Under the pieces are notes generated by a model. The model did not search any database and was not told the origin of the DNA. It saw only the letters and a program-made list of their open reading frames with translations. A stretch of DNA of 37,845 nt. Origin: Ichthyosporea sp. XGB-2017a. Taxonomy: Eukaryota > Opisthokonta > Ichthyosporea. The DNA lies in assembly GCA_002811675.1 (NCBI GenBank), contig PDIM01000027.1, forward strand, positions 1 to 37,845, read 5' to 3'. Positions 21,001 to 30,801 of the stretch are shown here, piece by piece (positions within the stretch are counted from its first letter, which is position 1; each line of letters begins with the position of its first letter). The position numbers were made by a program, and so were the translations under genes.

Positions 21001-23996
21001 CATAGAATTAAGAATATCTTCAAAATAGGCAGCATCATCACCTCCGTCAGCAGCCATTTCCGCGCGAATTTTTCGGACACCATCAAAGTATTGTATTCCT
21101 TTTGCACTATTCGTCTGAAAAGAAAATATCCGGAAGCACAATGGACACAGAAGAATATCATTAACGTAGACAAACCATTCATCACTGAAACAACTACAAC
21201 ATGCACAAAATGGTGTTACTTCTTCATCATTTTTCTTAGCAATAGTTTTGTCCTTTTCCTGTGGGATTTCGCTTTGTTCAGTTTCCTCTACATAAACTTC
21301 CACCCCTTTTCTAATAAAGCTTTCTTTGGGATGATGATGTATATGCCCTTTTGTGACATTTTCTGGGGACGAGTCTTCAAAAACTGCATTATTACCAAAG
21401 CAACTTTCGCATACGTCAAAGCTAGACCATGGATATCTATTAGTTTCACAGTGGCGGCACATGTACCTGTAGTCGTCTAGCGTCTCATTGCAGTTATCAC
21501 AGCGAAACACTTCAGTTTGATTTTTGTAACTCTTTTTTTCGCATGAAGGGCACCAAAAGATGTTTCCATCTTCAAAAAACGATAAGTCACGCTTTGAATT
21601 GGGCATTTTTTGAATACAAAGGAGGTGATATGTATTTTTGCAACTCGGGTTGAAGCAGCCGATGGTAGCACCAGTTTTTCGACAGAGTTTGCAATGGAGC
21701 TGTACAGTTCTTTGACATGCAGTTATTATGTTGTACCACAATGTTTTATCCTTACTGACAATTACCTCAGGGGAAAATCGAGCACAATCTTCGTGGGCCC
21801 AAATATGCCTAAAGAGGCATCCTTTCGCAGAGGAGTTAACGCTTTCCCTCAACACAATATCACTAAGAGGTTGGCCCATTTCAAGGCTTTTCAGCTTCAA
21901 TATATATATATTTGCCTGTTTTCTATTAAGAGCCAACAATGGGACTTCGATAAACTTCATTTCACGAACTTTCAATGACGGAGAGCGCGAATGCCCTTTA
22001 CAAAAAGAACACACTTGCTTAGAATCGCGAATAAACATATTTAGAATGGAAAGGCGTTTCGAGGACTCAGCCGCATCTCTTGGGTATCTGAGATCAAAAA
22101 GATCAGGGAGAGCGTAGCCACCGTCTACAATGCTTTGTAAGGCACCAAGGAATAGCGACGATTGATGCCCGAGCATTGGCCTTTGCTCAGCGAGAATAGT
22201 TTTGAAGACATCGATATATAGCTTGTACAAGAGAATATTTTCGGCTTTTCGAGTCTCGCTCACATTTACCCGATCATTGACTCTTAAGGGGGTTTCCATC
22301 GTAAAATTTGAAGAAAATTTATCAATTTTGAAGCTTTCGCGAGGATGCTCGTGACGATAATTGTTACTTTCGAAGCATCTTAGGCATAAATCAAAACTGC
22401 TACTTACATATTCTTCACTAGCAGAACCCAATGCCCCCGCTTCTCTCTTGACAACCTCGCATGACGTGCAGTAATACCTCTCATTTGCAAGAACAGCACT
22501 GCATCCATCACAATTAACTGCGTATCGCCACAAATTGCCGGCCTTCTCATCCACCCCAGCCAGTCCACACGAAACGAAAGTATCGAAAAGTTCCTTATCC
22601 GTTCCTAACTCTTCAAGCGGATTGTCAGAACCTTCAGCATAACTGATACTTTCTCCTTGAACTGATTCTTCTCTACTCGTTTCTAAGGATGTCACAACAT
22701 CTGACTGTTGTTCTAATCTTTCAACTTTCTTGTTTTTGATTTTTCGGGGTTTCACAGTCTTTTTGGATTGTAGCTTTACGAGAGCCTTTTCTTGGGTCTT
22801 GGGGGGATCGTACATTTTCTCCTCTGCTTCGCCACATCCAGACTTAGGCCACGTAATTATATTTTGCTTCACACGACTTGATTCTTTGCCTTTTCCTTTT
22901 CTCACTTTAGACTTTTTGGAATTTGGTTTGGTAGAAATGCTCTTCTCTTTGGGTTGTTCATGGCAAGTTAAGATGACTTCTTGTTCTATGGTTGGACTAA
23001 GTAAGCTTACTTCAAAAGCCTTTTTCAACATAATTCTCTCCATTCCAGAGGAACTAAGAGCACCAGCAGACTCTAGAAACGATAAAAATTCAAGGGATTC
23101 GGAAGGCTTCGCTTTCATAAGCAACCTTTGCTTTTCCGGCGCCTCTCTGTTCGGAACTTCTTCTGGCAAATAATAGTACTTCCAAGCACTTTTCTTTCTC
23201 TTCTCTTTGTCCGTTACCTGTTCCTTAGACGTGTCTTTACATTTCTTCGACGACGCATTTTTTTTCGCACACTTGCTACTGGAAGTGCCTTTAGACGATT
23301 CGCTTGCCGTTTCTTTGCTCACCACCGTAACAAGCGGTTCGGTGGTTCTAGAGACACTCAAATCTTCTTCCTCTTCGTCTTTTGTATCTATGGCAACACC
23401 ATTGGCATGTTTTGCTTTTTTGCTAGCCGGAACAGCCGAAGGCCCATTTCCATCATTCGGCGAGCTGGATAGAGATTCTGAAAACAACCTTTTCAACTTT
23501 AATCTCATTGTACCTGTAGCATCGCCTTGATCGATAGATTTTAAGAAGTCTACAAATCCTTCTGCCTCAAGAGGGCGTTTTTTAATTTCCAGTCGCTTAT
23601 TTTCATCCAACTGTTTGTCTTTGGGATCTTTTACAACGTCATAATAATGCGTAATCAGACTTTTCTTCGCTTTTTTCTCCTTCAGTTTTGCGGGAGTCTT
23701 TGCTGGGCGAAGCTCGCTAAGCTGGAACCATTGATCATGGCGCTTTGCAAAGCCATTGAAATGGCACAAAGCCATATTCTTTTGTTCATTAAGTTCTAAT
23801 ATTTTCACGACGTACCTTAACATTCCATTTCCGTATGTTAGCATAGTTGTACAGGTATAGGAATCAAGGGCAAATCTTTACTTTACACTTACCAGGCACC
23901 AACACCCTTCTTGTCTACGTAATAAGCTTCGGCACGATCCCCAGCATTGAACGTTTTTCTACGTTGAGACTTTGATTTCTTTTGGGAACCTTTCAT
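18088..23996 (-). CDS. chromo-barrel/ZZ/PHD protein fused to an amino-type DNA methyltransferase
   Basis: Two exons, 23996-23893 and 23815-18088, give 1943 aa. The 77-bp intron has a GTAAGT donor, TGCTAAC branch candidate and TTAAG acceptor, and splits codon 35 (Trp). Joined, the exons complete a chromo-barrel (MOF/MSL3/Tudor-knot type): FNAGDRAEAYYV, then W, then ALCHFNGFAKRHDQWF. A lysine-rich linker follows. Zinc modules are a ZZ-like finger (C470, C473, C484, C487), an extended PHD (637-793), a second ZZ-like finger (807-875) and a CxxC...CxxC pair near 904. The methyltransferase lies at about 1245-1500: SAM motif FMGRGS at 1304, acidic GIDINP, catalytic-loop SHPPY at 1381-1385, then DLS, ESLRVLKPEK, CIGDNRE and a GF-containing tail strand. 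This I-before-IV order and the trailing blocks resemble bacterial N4-cytosine/N6-adenine DNA methyltransferases. YERKRMKNIEANNELLKNLG (1691-1710) resembles a basic motif of WDR76/CMR1-type chromatin proteins. It is probably nuclear. The TAA stop lies within AATAAA. Confidence 0.85.
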
Positions 23997-24444
23997 GGTG
24001 CTATACATTCGAAATCGTTATCCTTGTTAACACAAAGCAGTAACAACACAGTTACCAACAGAAAAACATGCAAGGACAACCATCAACCAGTAAAATCCAA
24101 ATCTGCTGCCAGGCTGGACAAAGGCTGGACAAAGGAGAGGCATCAGAACTCTATGCCGAGGGAAAAGTGGGTCTCTCAAGTCTGCGGGGCGAGGCAAAAC
24201 AATGCCGCAACTAGCGAGCAATGGTGCGTGCAGCGTGGGGACTGGGGAGTGGCCAGCAGACCCCAGAGACAGAGAGGAACAGACAACAGTAGAGGCACCC
24301 CGGGCCCCGGCTACGGGCTAGCTAGCTATAGTCTGCTGCCCTGGCGGCCGGCGCCTGGCCCGGTTCTGTGGGGTACAGTTGTTGCTATGGACGGTTTCGT
24401 TTAGAGGTATTTGGAGTTTGGACAATGAATAATAATTACCTCTG
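23997..24444 (+). other. upstream region of the methyltransferase fusion gene
   Basis: About 450 bp with no supported gene. It carries an 11-bp tandem duplication (AGGCTGGACAA twice, 24111-24132) and a GC-rich patch around 24295-24365. The methyltransferase promoter should lie at its left end. The 140-codon open frame here looks non-coding. Confidence 0.45.
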
Positions 24445-24544
24445 TCCTCCTTACTGACAACCAGTTTAAATCCACTTTTAGGCGTCCTCTGAATTCAAAA
24501 TACAATACATAACCCTAAAGAAGAAAATTGCTAGCGAACCGACC
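24445..24544 (+). repeat. dispersed repeat, copy B
   Basis: 100-bp partner of 27-139, same orientation. It shares the TCCTCCTTACTGA left end and the ATAACCCTAAAGAAGAAAAT right block, with a shorter and divergent centre. It lies about 450 bp upstream of the methyltransferase start codon on the opposite strand. Confidence 0.75.
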
Positions 24545-24754
24545 AGTAATTATTTTCAATTATTCACTAACCCATAATAATGATCATTTCTATTTTGACA
24601 AATCCATCTATTTTTGAAAAATATTTAATTTTGAATTTAGAAACATCAAACAGCCAACAACGAGGAAGGCCGAGCCGCCGATGTCGCCGATCATACGATC
24701 GTATTCCTCGATCGCTAGCTACTATGTAGAGAGCTGCGAGGACACTGCCCACTG

Positions 24755-24920
24755 GTGAGTGGTGAGTGGTGACTGGAGTCTGGACTCTAGTGGACTCTGG
24801 ACAGTCTACTCTAGACTCTACTAGACTCTAGCTACAATAGAATCGAGACCCGAGCCCCGAGGGTCATGACTCTGCACATGAGGAAGCTGGGGCTCGAGTC
24901 TCGACTCTCGACTCTCGAGG
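24755..24920 (+). repeat. GAGTGGT and GACTCT-type simple repeats
   Basis: GTGAGTG/GTGAGTG/GTGACTG imperfect units are followed by many copies of CTAGACTCT and GGACTCT (to about 24832) and then TCGACTC units at about 24893-24920. No gene is supported. The sequence looks like slippage or tandem-duplication products. Confidence 0.65.
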
Positions 24921-25198
24921 AGCCCCGCGAGGATTGCCGATCGATAGTACCTTGCCTTTATTTCCGACCCTGAGAGACAGGCGACAGCTATATATAATAT
25001 CTGCCAACAGAAAAAGAAACCTAAAACACACACATAAATCTTCTGTGGCCAACCACCAATGACAGGCCGATCGCAACTGCTACAATGGATGGAGGGGCAT
25101 CTTCCCGCCTCGGCCCGGTTCCGAAGGAGGCAAGGAGGTGACGATGGTTCTACCCGTATGGAAGAGTCAGCCGTGGTGATTCCTCGTGGTGGCCACAA

Positions 25199-25927
25199 TT
25201 GCAGCATGCAGGAGCGCCTGTGGTGGAACCAATGCGTTTGTTGTTCAGGGTCCAGGGACTGTTCTTTTCCGTACAACAGCACAACCTGGCTGACGGCACT
25301 GGAACCCAAGGCATGGGAGGCGGGTGTATGCCGGATACGGATGGGCCCCTTGTAGATGGACAAGCTGCCGCTGCTTTCTTTGAGGACTTGGCGGACACCC
25401 TGCTGTCGACGGCTGACGCGGATAAAACGAAACGGGCACATCAAGCTACACAGAATAACTTTTTCGTCTGGCAGGAACAGAATGGACAGGCGAGAGAACA
25501 AACGGTGACCTAATCGCAGATACTGGCTTACCTGTACGTCATGAAGACGGAAAGTAGTCAAGGCGACCTCCTAGTGGTGACCATGAGGACGGTATTCTCC
25601 TGGTTGTGTCACCTTATGCCACTCTTAGGAGCCCCACACTCCACAAGCCTAGACCAGAGTTTAGTCCTCACACAAGAAGAAGTGCAAGAATGGGAACGGA
25701 TGGTGTCCAAACTAGACAGCCTCAACGGGGCACCAATCACACAGCTCTTGAAATGGACCTTCTGCCGGGACCTATACACGGATGCCTCGACTTGCGGGTG
25801 GGGGTTTTCGGACACAGAGAATCAAAGCGGGCAGGGACTGTTTACTGCCGAAGAAATAATCATCCTCGTGTACTATGTAGTTGAGGACTCTCTCAATTCT
25901 CAAGTTAGCAAAGTCTCAATTATGTAG
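25199..25927 (+). mobile_element. decayed retroelement fragment with DIRS-like RNase H
   Basis: One reading frame runs from 25199 to 25927, broken by TAA at 25511. The clear part is LTQEEVQEWERMVSKLDS, then LNGAPI, then DLYTDASTCGWGF. This has the shape of the RT-RNase H junction of tyrosine-recombinase retrotransposons (DIRS/Ngaro): a helix with a central Trp, an NG.PI turn, then the YTDAS..GWG RNase H start with its catalytic Asp. The frame ends 35 residues later, so RNase H is truncated. Upstream, LLSTADADKTKRAHQ, NNFFVWQEQNGQ and ILAYL recall a recombinase core-binding domain, but that order would be unusual and the call is weak. No flanking repeats were found. It is inactive. Confidence 0.55.
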
Positions 25928-26284
25928 TCTCACCTTAAGTAGAGGTTGAGGAAGAAATATTTTTTATTTCCTATTATTTCAAAGTTCAGATATTAATGCG
26001 TTTTACTTTGCTTATATCACCCCCCCTGAACTCGGAAGAGTGAAGCCATGACCACCTTAAACCACGGACATGCTCCTAGGAGCTCTGGTTGCATAAATAT
26101 CACGAACAACACTCCGCACTGAGCCCATTTTAGTTAGACAATCCGTTTTATTCACTTAGTCAATCTGTTTTATTCCCGTCTATAATTTCCTTAGCACATT
26201 TGTATAGAATTTTGCAACCAATTCTGGACAAGTCTCATTTGACATTGGTTATTTCTACATGTCAAGATACAGTTGATTATAGCT
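25928..26284 (+). other. intergenic AT-rich stretch
   Basis: No gene is supported. Two TTTATT hexamers (minus-strand AATAAA) in a near-duplicate CAATCYGTTTTATTC at about 26140-26175 probably serve as poly(A) signals for the secreted-protein gene on the minus strand. Confidence 0.45.
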
Positions 26285-27028
26285 TTAGAACTGATTGAAG
26301 TTCATGGCGAATTGGATTTGCTGAAGAGCAAATCCTTCATTAGAGTCGCTTTCACCAGTGCCCAGCCTATTACCAAAGGATGCGTTTATGCCATACAGGG
26401 GAAAGTATATAGGATACATGAATGTGGAGGTCCACCAAGCACCATCAAACTCTAGCATATCGCTGCTGTAGCTCATTTCAGTGAATTCGGGAAGGTCGGT
26501 TCCAGATACCATAGGTGTTCCAGCGGAACTGTTGTAAGTATTCATTAGACCAACTCCACTCACGGCATACCCTGGGTAAGTCTTATTCACACCATCTTCT
26601 TGCCCTTGAAGTTGGGCATACATTACATTGATATTATTGAATTTGTCTGAGTCCGAAACGTCCAAACTCTGAGTTAAAGAGCAGCTCCCTTTAGTTGTCT
26701 GATTCTCCAATGCTGCATATCCATGGAGATCAGTTGCAGTTCCATTAGACCAATGTACAGTCATGCACATAATCAGTCCATTTGTGGTATTTTGAGCCGC
26801 AGAGTAAAAGTATCCAAAGTCCAGTTGCTCTATCCAAACATCAAGGCTCGTTGACATTGCTGACCTGAAGACCGCTGAGTCTACAGGGAGTGCTTCGGAT
26901 ACATTGACGGGTGTGGGGCTAGTTTTTGCCCAGTGAATATCACAACTACTTTGTTCTCCTGGAATGACTGCTGCAGAGACCAGGGAAATAAATAAGAGAA
27001 AAGCATTTGCACACAATAAAATCTTCAT
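26285..27028 (-). CDS. small secreted glycoprotein, family not recognised
   Basis: 247 codons, single exon, starting at the first ATG. The first 20 residues (MKILLCANAFLLFISLVSAA) are a typical signal peptide with an AxA-like cleavage site. No later membrane segment or GPI signal is evident, so secretion or lumenal retention is expected. Seven N-glycosylation sequons are present (NVS, NTT, NGT, NQT, NKT, NSS, NAS). The mature part has few cysteines and many aromatic residues. I recognise no enzyme or adhesion family. A TATA box lies 139 bp upstream. Intact frame, signal peptide and promoter support a real gene; function is unknown. Confidence 0.8.
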   Translation of the reverse strand: MKILLCANAFLLFISLVSAAVIPGEQSSCDIHWAKTSPTPVNVSEALPVDSAVFRSAMSTSLDVWIEQLDFGYFYSAAQNTTNGLIMCMTVHWSNGTATDLHGYAALENQTTKGSCSLTQSLDVSDSDKFNNINVMYAQLQGQEDGVNKTYPGYAVSGVGLMNTYNSSAGTPMVSGTDLPEFTEMSYSSDMLEFDGAWWTSTFMYPIYFPLYGINASFGNRLGTGESDSNEGFALQQIQFAMNFNQF

Positions 27029-27166
27029 GGTGTGTTGTTTGTTATTAAGAAAGTGATTCCCTTGTTCTTTTTTAAATCTTAAATTATTAGTATTTTGGTT
27101 TCCAGTGTTCGTAAGAAGCTTTTTGCTGTTGAGGAGTATCGAGGCAGTTGTGGAGTGACCAGAGCG

Positions 27167-27176
27167 CTTTTATATA
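27167..27176 (-). promoter_or_regulatory. TATA box TATATAAAAG
   Basis: On the minus strand, 139 bp before the secreted-protein start codon. A consensus TATA box this clear was not identified at the other genes, which suggests regulated or high-level expression (inference). Confidence 0.6.
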
Positions 27177-27810
27177 GTAGTCCGAGTGAGGTCGAATGAG
27201 GGCTGGGATAGAGGTGCAGCAACGTTACCTGTAACCTTGTGACTAGAGTGAGATGCCAATTATTAGTTGAAGTAGACGTAATGAATGGGCTACTCATGGA
27301 AAGGAAGGTTCTCAAGGATCCCATCAATAAAGGCAACAGAATAGGGGGACTTTAGATTATCTGACCCAGCCAGTAGCCCACACCTATGACCTAAAGGGAG
27401 GAGCACTTGCTCCCTCTCCGGTCCTGCTGTCCTGTTTCATGTTTGACATTGGACTTTGTACCCCTGTGGATCTCAAAGACCTTCCGTGGATCTGTCTGTC
27501 TGTGTGTGCTTATCCTCTGGGCCGGGGTGTTTGTTGATCGAGTAAGAGGGTATTTGGACTTGGTGCATGTTCTTCATAGCTGTGCTTCTTGTCAACCACA
27601 CTATCACCCACTTTTACATATGTTTCCGCGAACGCCTCCTCTTATCCGTGGGATCTCGTAGTTGCTTTCCGCCGCATTATATCGCTTGAAGTCGTATCGT
27701 AGGGTAGCATCGCCAAGCACGAGATATTGCGGCCCGTTGATTCCCACAGGCAGCCAAATCCTTTTGATTTGTTCGCTTGCTTGCTGTGTCTCAGTAGGAA
27801 AAGGCAGACC
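27177..27810 (+). other. region between the divergent secreted-protein and TMEM170 genes
   Basis: About 630 bp with no supported gene. It should contain the TMEM170-like promoter. In-frame codons exist upstream of 27811 back to 27727, but without an ATG. Confidence 0.4.
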
Positions 27811-28170
27811 ATGAGTATTTTGTTTCCGTCGCTGGACGACGAAGTGACAGACTTGAGAGACATTTTTTTATCGATTTTTCTTTGGTGCATTATTGTTCTG
27901 TTTTGCATCCACTGCCTGGCAGGATTTATTGCGTACTTGTCTTTTCGTCGATGTAAAGGACTGAAATACACGTGGACTCTGCCGTTCGTGTACACGATCT
28001 ATGGGATTTTAACCGCAGCGCTCTTTGGGGGAATAACGAGCTTGATGATTGCCGGCATTTATGTAACTGTTGGCTTTTCAATGCCTCAGTACTTTTCGCT
28101 TCTTTACGGTATTTCCATTGCATTAGGATATTGTATAGTTTCTTTATTGTCGTTTCCTTCTCTTATGTAG
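27811..28170 (+). CDS. TMEM170-family membrane protein
   Basis: 119 aa from the ATG at 27811, single exon. Three hydrophobic segments follow a short acidic N-terminus: a first with FLSIFLWCIIVLFCIHCLAG, a second with GILTAALFGGITSLMIAGIY, and a third with LLYGISIALGYCIVSLLSF. Spacing and sequence (FLW...H..AG...L.R, then GI.TA...GG.TS..IAG.Y) match TMEM170A/B. The known protein is small, resides in the endoplasmic reticulum and nuclear envelope, and promotes ER sheet formation and nuclear-pore assembly in animals. An AATAAA lies at 28233-28238. It is convergent with mS29. Confidence 0.78.
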   Translation: MSILFPSLDDEVTDLRDIFLSIFLWCIIVLFCIHCLAGFIAYLSFRRCKGLKYTWTLPFVYTIYGILTAALFGGITSLMIAGIYVTVGFSMPQYFSLLYGISIALGYCIVSLLSFPSLM

Positions 28171-28232
28171 TGACTGGTAATGGTCTAGAGGGAGACTGCT
28201 GCAAGGCAAGGGTGAAAGTGCATTTAGTACAT

Positions 28233-28238
28233 AATAAA
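28233..28238 (+). terminator. poly(A) signal AATAAA of the TMEM170-like gene
   Basis: 62 bp after the TMEM170-like stop codon. The convergent mS29 gene has its own AATAAA on the minus strand at 28344-28349, 104 bp after its stop. Confidence 0.5.
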
Positions 28239-28453
28239 TTCATTGACGGTACAGGCGCAGGCGCTGGTAAGTGGACTAACCCAAAGAGCAGGAATACGTA
28301 CAAATACATCGGCAAGAGATCCTTCAAATACAGTTTTAAATACTTTATTGTAGCTTTTCTTAAGTCTTCGAATAGCGGTTAAATTTACTTCCCCTCAATT
28401 TCTGTTGTGTATGCGTTTTTTGCCATTTTGCTGATTCCCTGGTCAGCACTCGC

Positions 28454-30616
28454 TTACTCGATCAACGCCTGGGTATGTAAAGAGCTGGGGACCCCACCAT
28501 AAACGAATTTCGCGTTTATCAAGTATTCAGCAGTTGGGTACAGATCATCCCTTTCCTTATCCTCAACGGCGAATCCTGTGCGAACAAATTTCGGGCTATG
28601 ATATTGTGTTACGTGACTGGGAAAGTCTATAAATCGCAAAGGTTTCGGCAAAGAACTAAATTTTCTCGCGCTATTCCAGAAGGAGTCTGTTTGCAATTCC
28701 GAAAGTTCCAAAGAAGCGGTTTCACTAGTAAATCTACCCTCCAAAAATGATTTGGCGCACGGCATAGATATCCAACCCTTCGACGCATAGTACTTTGCCA
28801 ATGATATTATTTCTTCGTTGCCCAACTCCGGAACATCTACAACAGTGTAACCAAGCTTCTTTGGATCCTGAACTCGAAATATTTTACGTAAAGATGAATT
28901 TACATAAGCATTGGTATCATGTAAATGCCATGGGAAGGAGTGGAACTCACAGGGGTTCGCCGACAGAGGTTCCAATAAAGGGTCCGCTAAAAGTCGCTTA
29001 CGTTCCAAATCCTTCTGTACTTTGAACGCAGCATCAACCCTTTTTGGCTCCGCTGTAGCAACTACATAAACATTTTTGCTTGCATTTATCTCAGAGTCGT
29101 TGTCCAGGAAAGTTTTGAACATGCGGTCAACAAAGTGAAGCTTCCTCAATGGAATAGGTGCCTTCTTTTCATCTTTCAAATCGCTATGCTCATGCAAGAA
29201 CTGGGTAATATCGTCTATAGCTACAAGGACATTATGCTCTTTCTGAATAGCAACTTCTCTCAATGCTATGGCCAAAACATCATCCACCACGTCCACGTTA
29301 CGTGCATAAGTTTTAGCCAAATCAAGAATGGGAGTGCCAGCAGGTATATTGATTTTAACATTTCCTGTGTTTTTTTCGTTGTAAACTTCGCTAGTTACAA
29401 TGTTAGCCTTTTCAAAGAACTTTCTATTTCTTTCGAACAATCGCTGCATAAAGTCAACAGCATATGCCGGAGTTCTATACAAACCATCCTTCATCAACGT
29501 ACGAGCAATGGGTTTTGCTTTCAAAATGTTGGTATTATCCATTCCACTAATTTGCGGTCTTGGGAAATACAGCGTGATAAAGTTCTTTGAAGTGCTTTGT
29601 TGGGCGGCAACAACGATATTTAATAAACTCAAACTCGCTCCATTTCCGCAGGGTCCAACAAGCAAGAACTTGTTCCTACTAATGGAATCCATCATACCAT
29701 CAAAATTAGACAAGCTTCCTGACAACTTGTAGAAATCGTCAATTTTTTTCATTAAGCAGTTCTGTGCGGTGAATCGATATCCATCCAGCAAGCTGAAACG
29801 GGAATTTCTCGCGTCTATATATCCATTTTCCATATAATACAATATCACCTTACTCAGGTCACTTTCAGCATCTACAGAAGTGTTTAACTTGTTTCCGGTA
29901 TCCGACTCTGAACTATTATTATACGCACTCAATATGCCTTTCAGGTACTTTCCCGTTGCACTTGCAAGGCTTTCGCTCCCGTTAGATTCACGAAGACCCA
30001 TAGCCTCTAGCACACTCGCCACATGAGGACGCAGCAGGACACCAGCCTCTGGCAGAGAGTTAAAGTACTCTTCCATGGGCTTTGTCATATGCTGCAGCGC
30101 TGACCTTTCAAAATCCTTTTTGGTCACATTAAAAAAAGACTTTCCCACGTCCTCGCAACTGAATTTGTTCTATGATTCATAAACACAAAATAATTTTAGT
30201 AAACCACACAAGCATTTTAAGATGAAGGCACAACAGCCAAAGAAAAGAAAACTACTTACGGGTGATTCCAGGTAAGTCACTTTTACTTTCTGATTAAGGC
30301 CCTTCTTTTTATCACCACCCATTTGTCCTTTCTTCCGTCCAGAATCAAATTCTTCGAACCCCATTGACAAGCGATTCCTTGAATCCTTGAGAGAGGATTT
30401 GTTTAAAAGGTTTTTAAGATTTTTCAAGGGTGTATCTCCAGAAGCCTTTTTGGAATCTTTGTTTGGTTCCGCCACATTCTTCCCCGAGGACAAAAGTCTG
30501 CTGCCCCCGCAAGCGACGCCCAGGCGACTAATAATAAAAGTAGGATTCAAAGTCATACGCTGGCGTACTTCCAATCTGCCCATACGGGCAGACAAATGCG
30601 TGAGACTGGAAGTCAT
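28454..30616 (-). CDS. DAP3: mitochondrial small-subunit ribosomal protein mS29 (DAP3)
   Basis: Two exons, 30616-30260 and 30169-28454, give 690 aa. The 90-bp intron has a GTAAGT donor, TTTACTAAA branch candidate and CATAG acceptor, phase 0, and joins TYLESP to NKFSCEDVGKSFF. The ATG at 30616 gives a basic, Ser/Arg-rich presequence with MGRLEVRQRM and SRLLSSGKN, as expected for import. The body matches DAP3: DVGKS, NKFLLVGPCGNGASLSLLNI (P-loop area), TLYFPRPQISG, LVAIDDITQFL (Walker B-like Asp pair), NVYVVATAE and a long C-terminal tail. In known mitoribosomes mS29 is the GTP-binding protein of the small-subunit head, at an inter-subunit bridge. Here the P-loop reads GPCGNGAS at 291-298, with Ala where the Walker A lysine belongs, so nucleotide binding may be altered. 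The mature core is longer than human DAP3 (398 aa). Confidence 0.85.
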
Positions 30617-30764
30617 GATCAAATAAAAAAAAATAATAAATACAAATCGCTAACTAGTTTTGAATAAAAATACAGATTTGATCAACACAATGCGGATAGG
30701 CGGTCTCCCTAAGGTCTCTGTGCTCCTATACTCGAGACAGGCAGTGAGTAAGTCAGTAAATCAA

Positions 30765-30801
30765 CCAATCAATCCAACCAATCAATCCAATCCAATCCAA
30801 T
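30765..30801 (+). promoter_or_regulatory. array of five CCAAT boxes
   Basis: CCAAT starts at 30765, 30778, 30787, 30792 and 30797, in a short imperfect tandem of CCAATCAAT and CCAAT units. It lies 149-185 bp upstream of the mS29 start codon. CCAAT boxes bind NF-Y in either orientation. It may equally be a microsatellite. Confidence 0.45.

Noticed and set aside
22730-23173. 147-codon plus-strand open frame
   Set aside because: Antisense shadow of the lysine-rich linker of the methyltransferase fusion; its Phe/Leu/Ser-rich composition is what such a shadow gives.
24821-25561. 246-codon minus-strand open frame
   Set aside because: Low-complexity GACTC-type sequence at its end, no domain, and it lies antisense to the RNase H relic frame; it looks like a chance frame in GC-rich DNA.
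28171-28382. Second coding exon after the TMEM170-like stop
   Set aside because: Open in another frame with no family resemblance; the TMEM170 protein is complete at its stop and a poly(A) signal follows.
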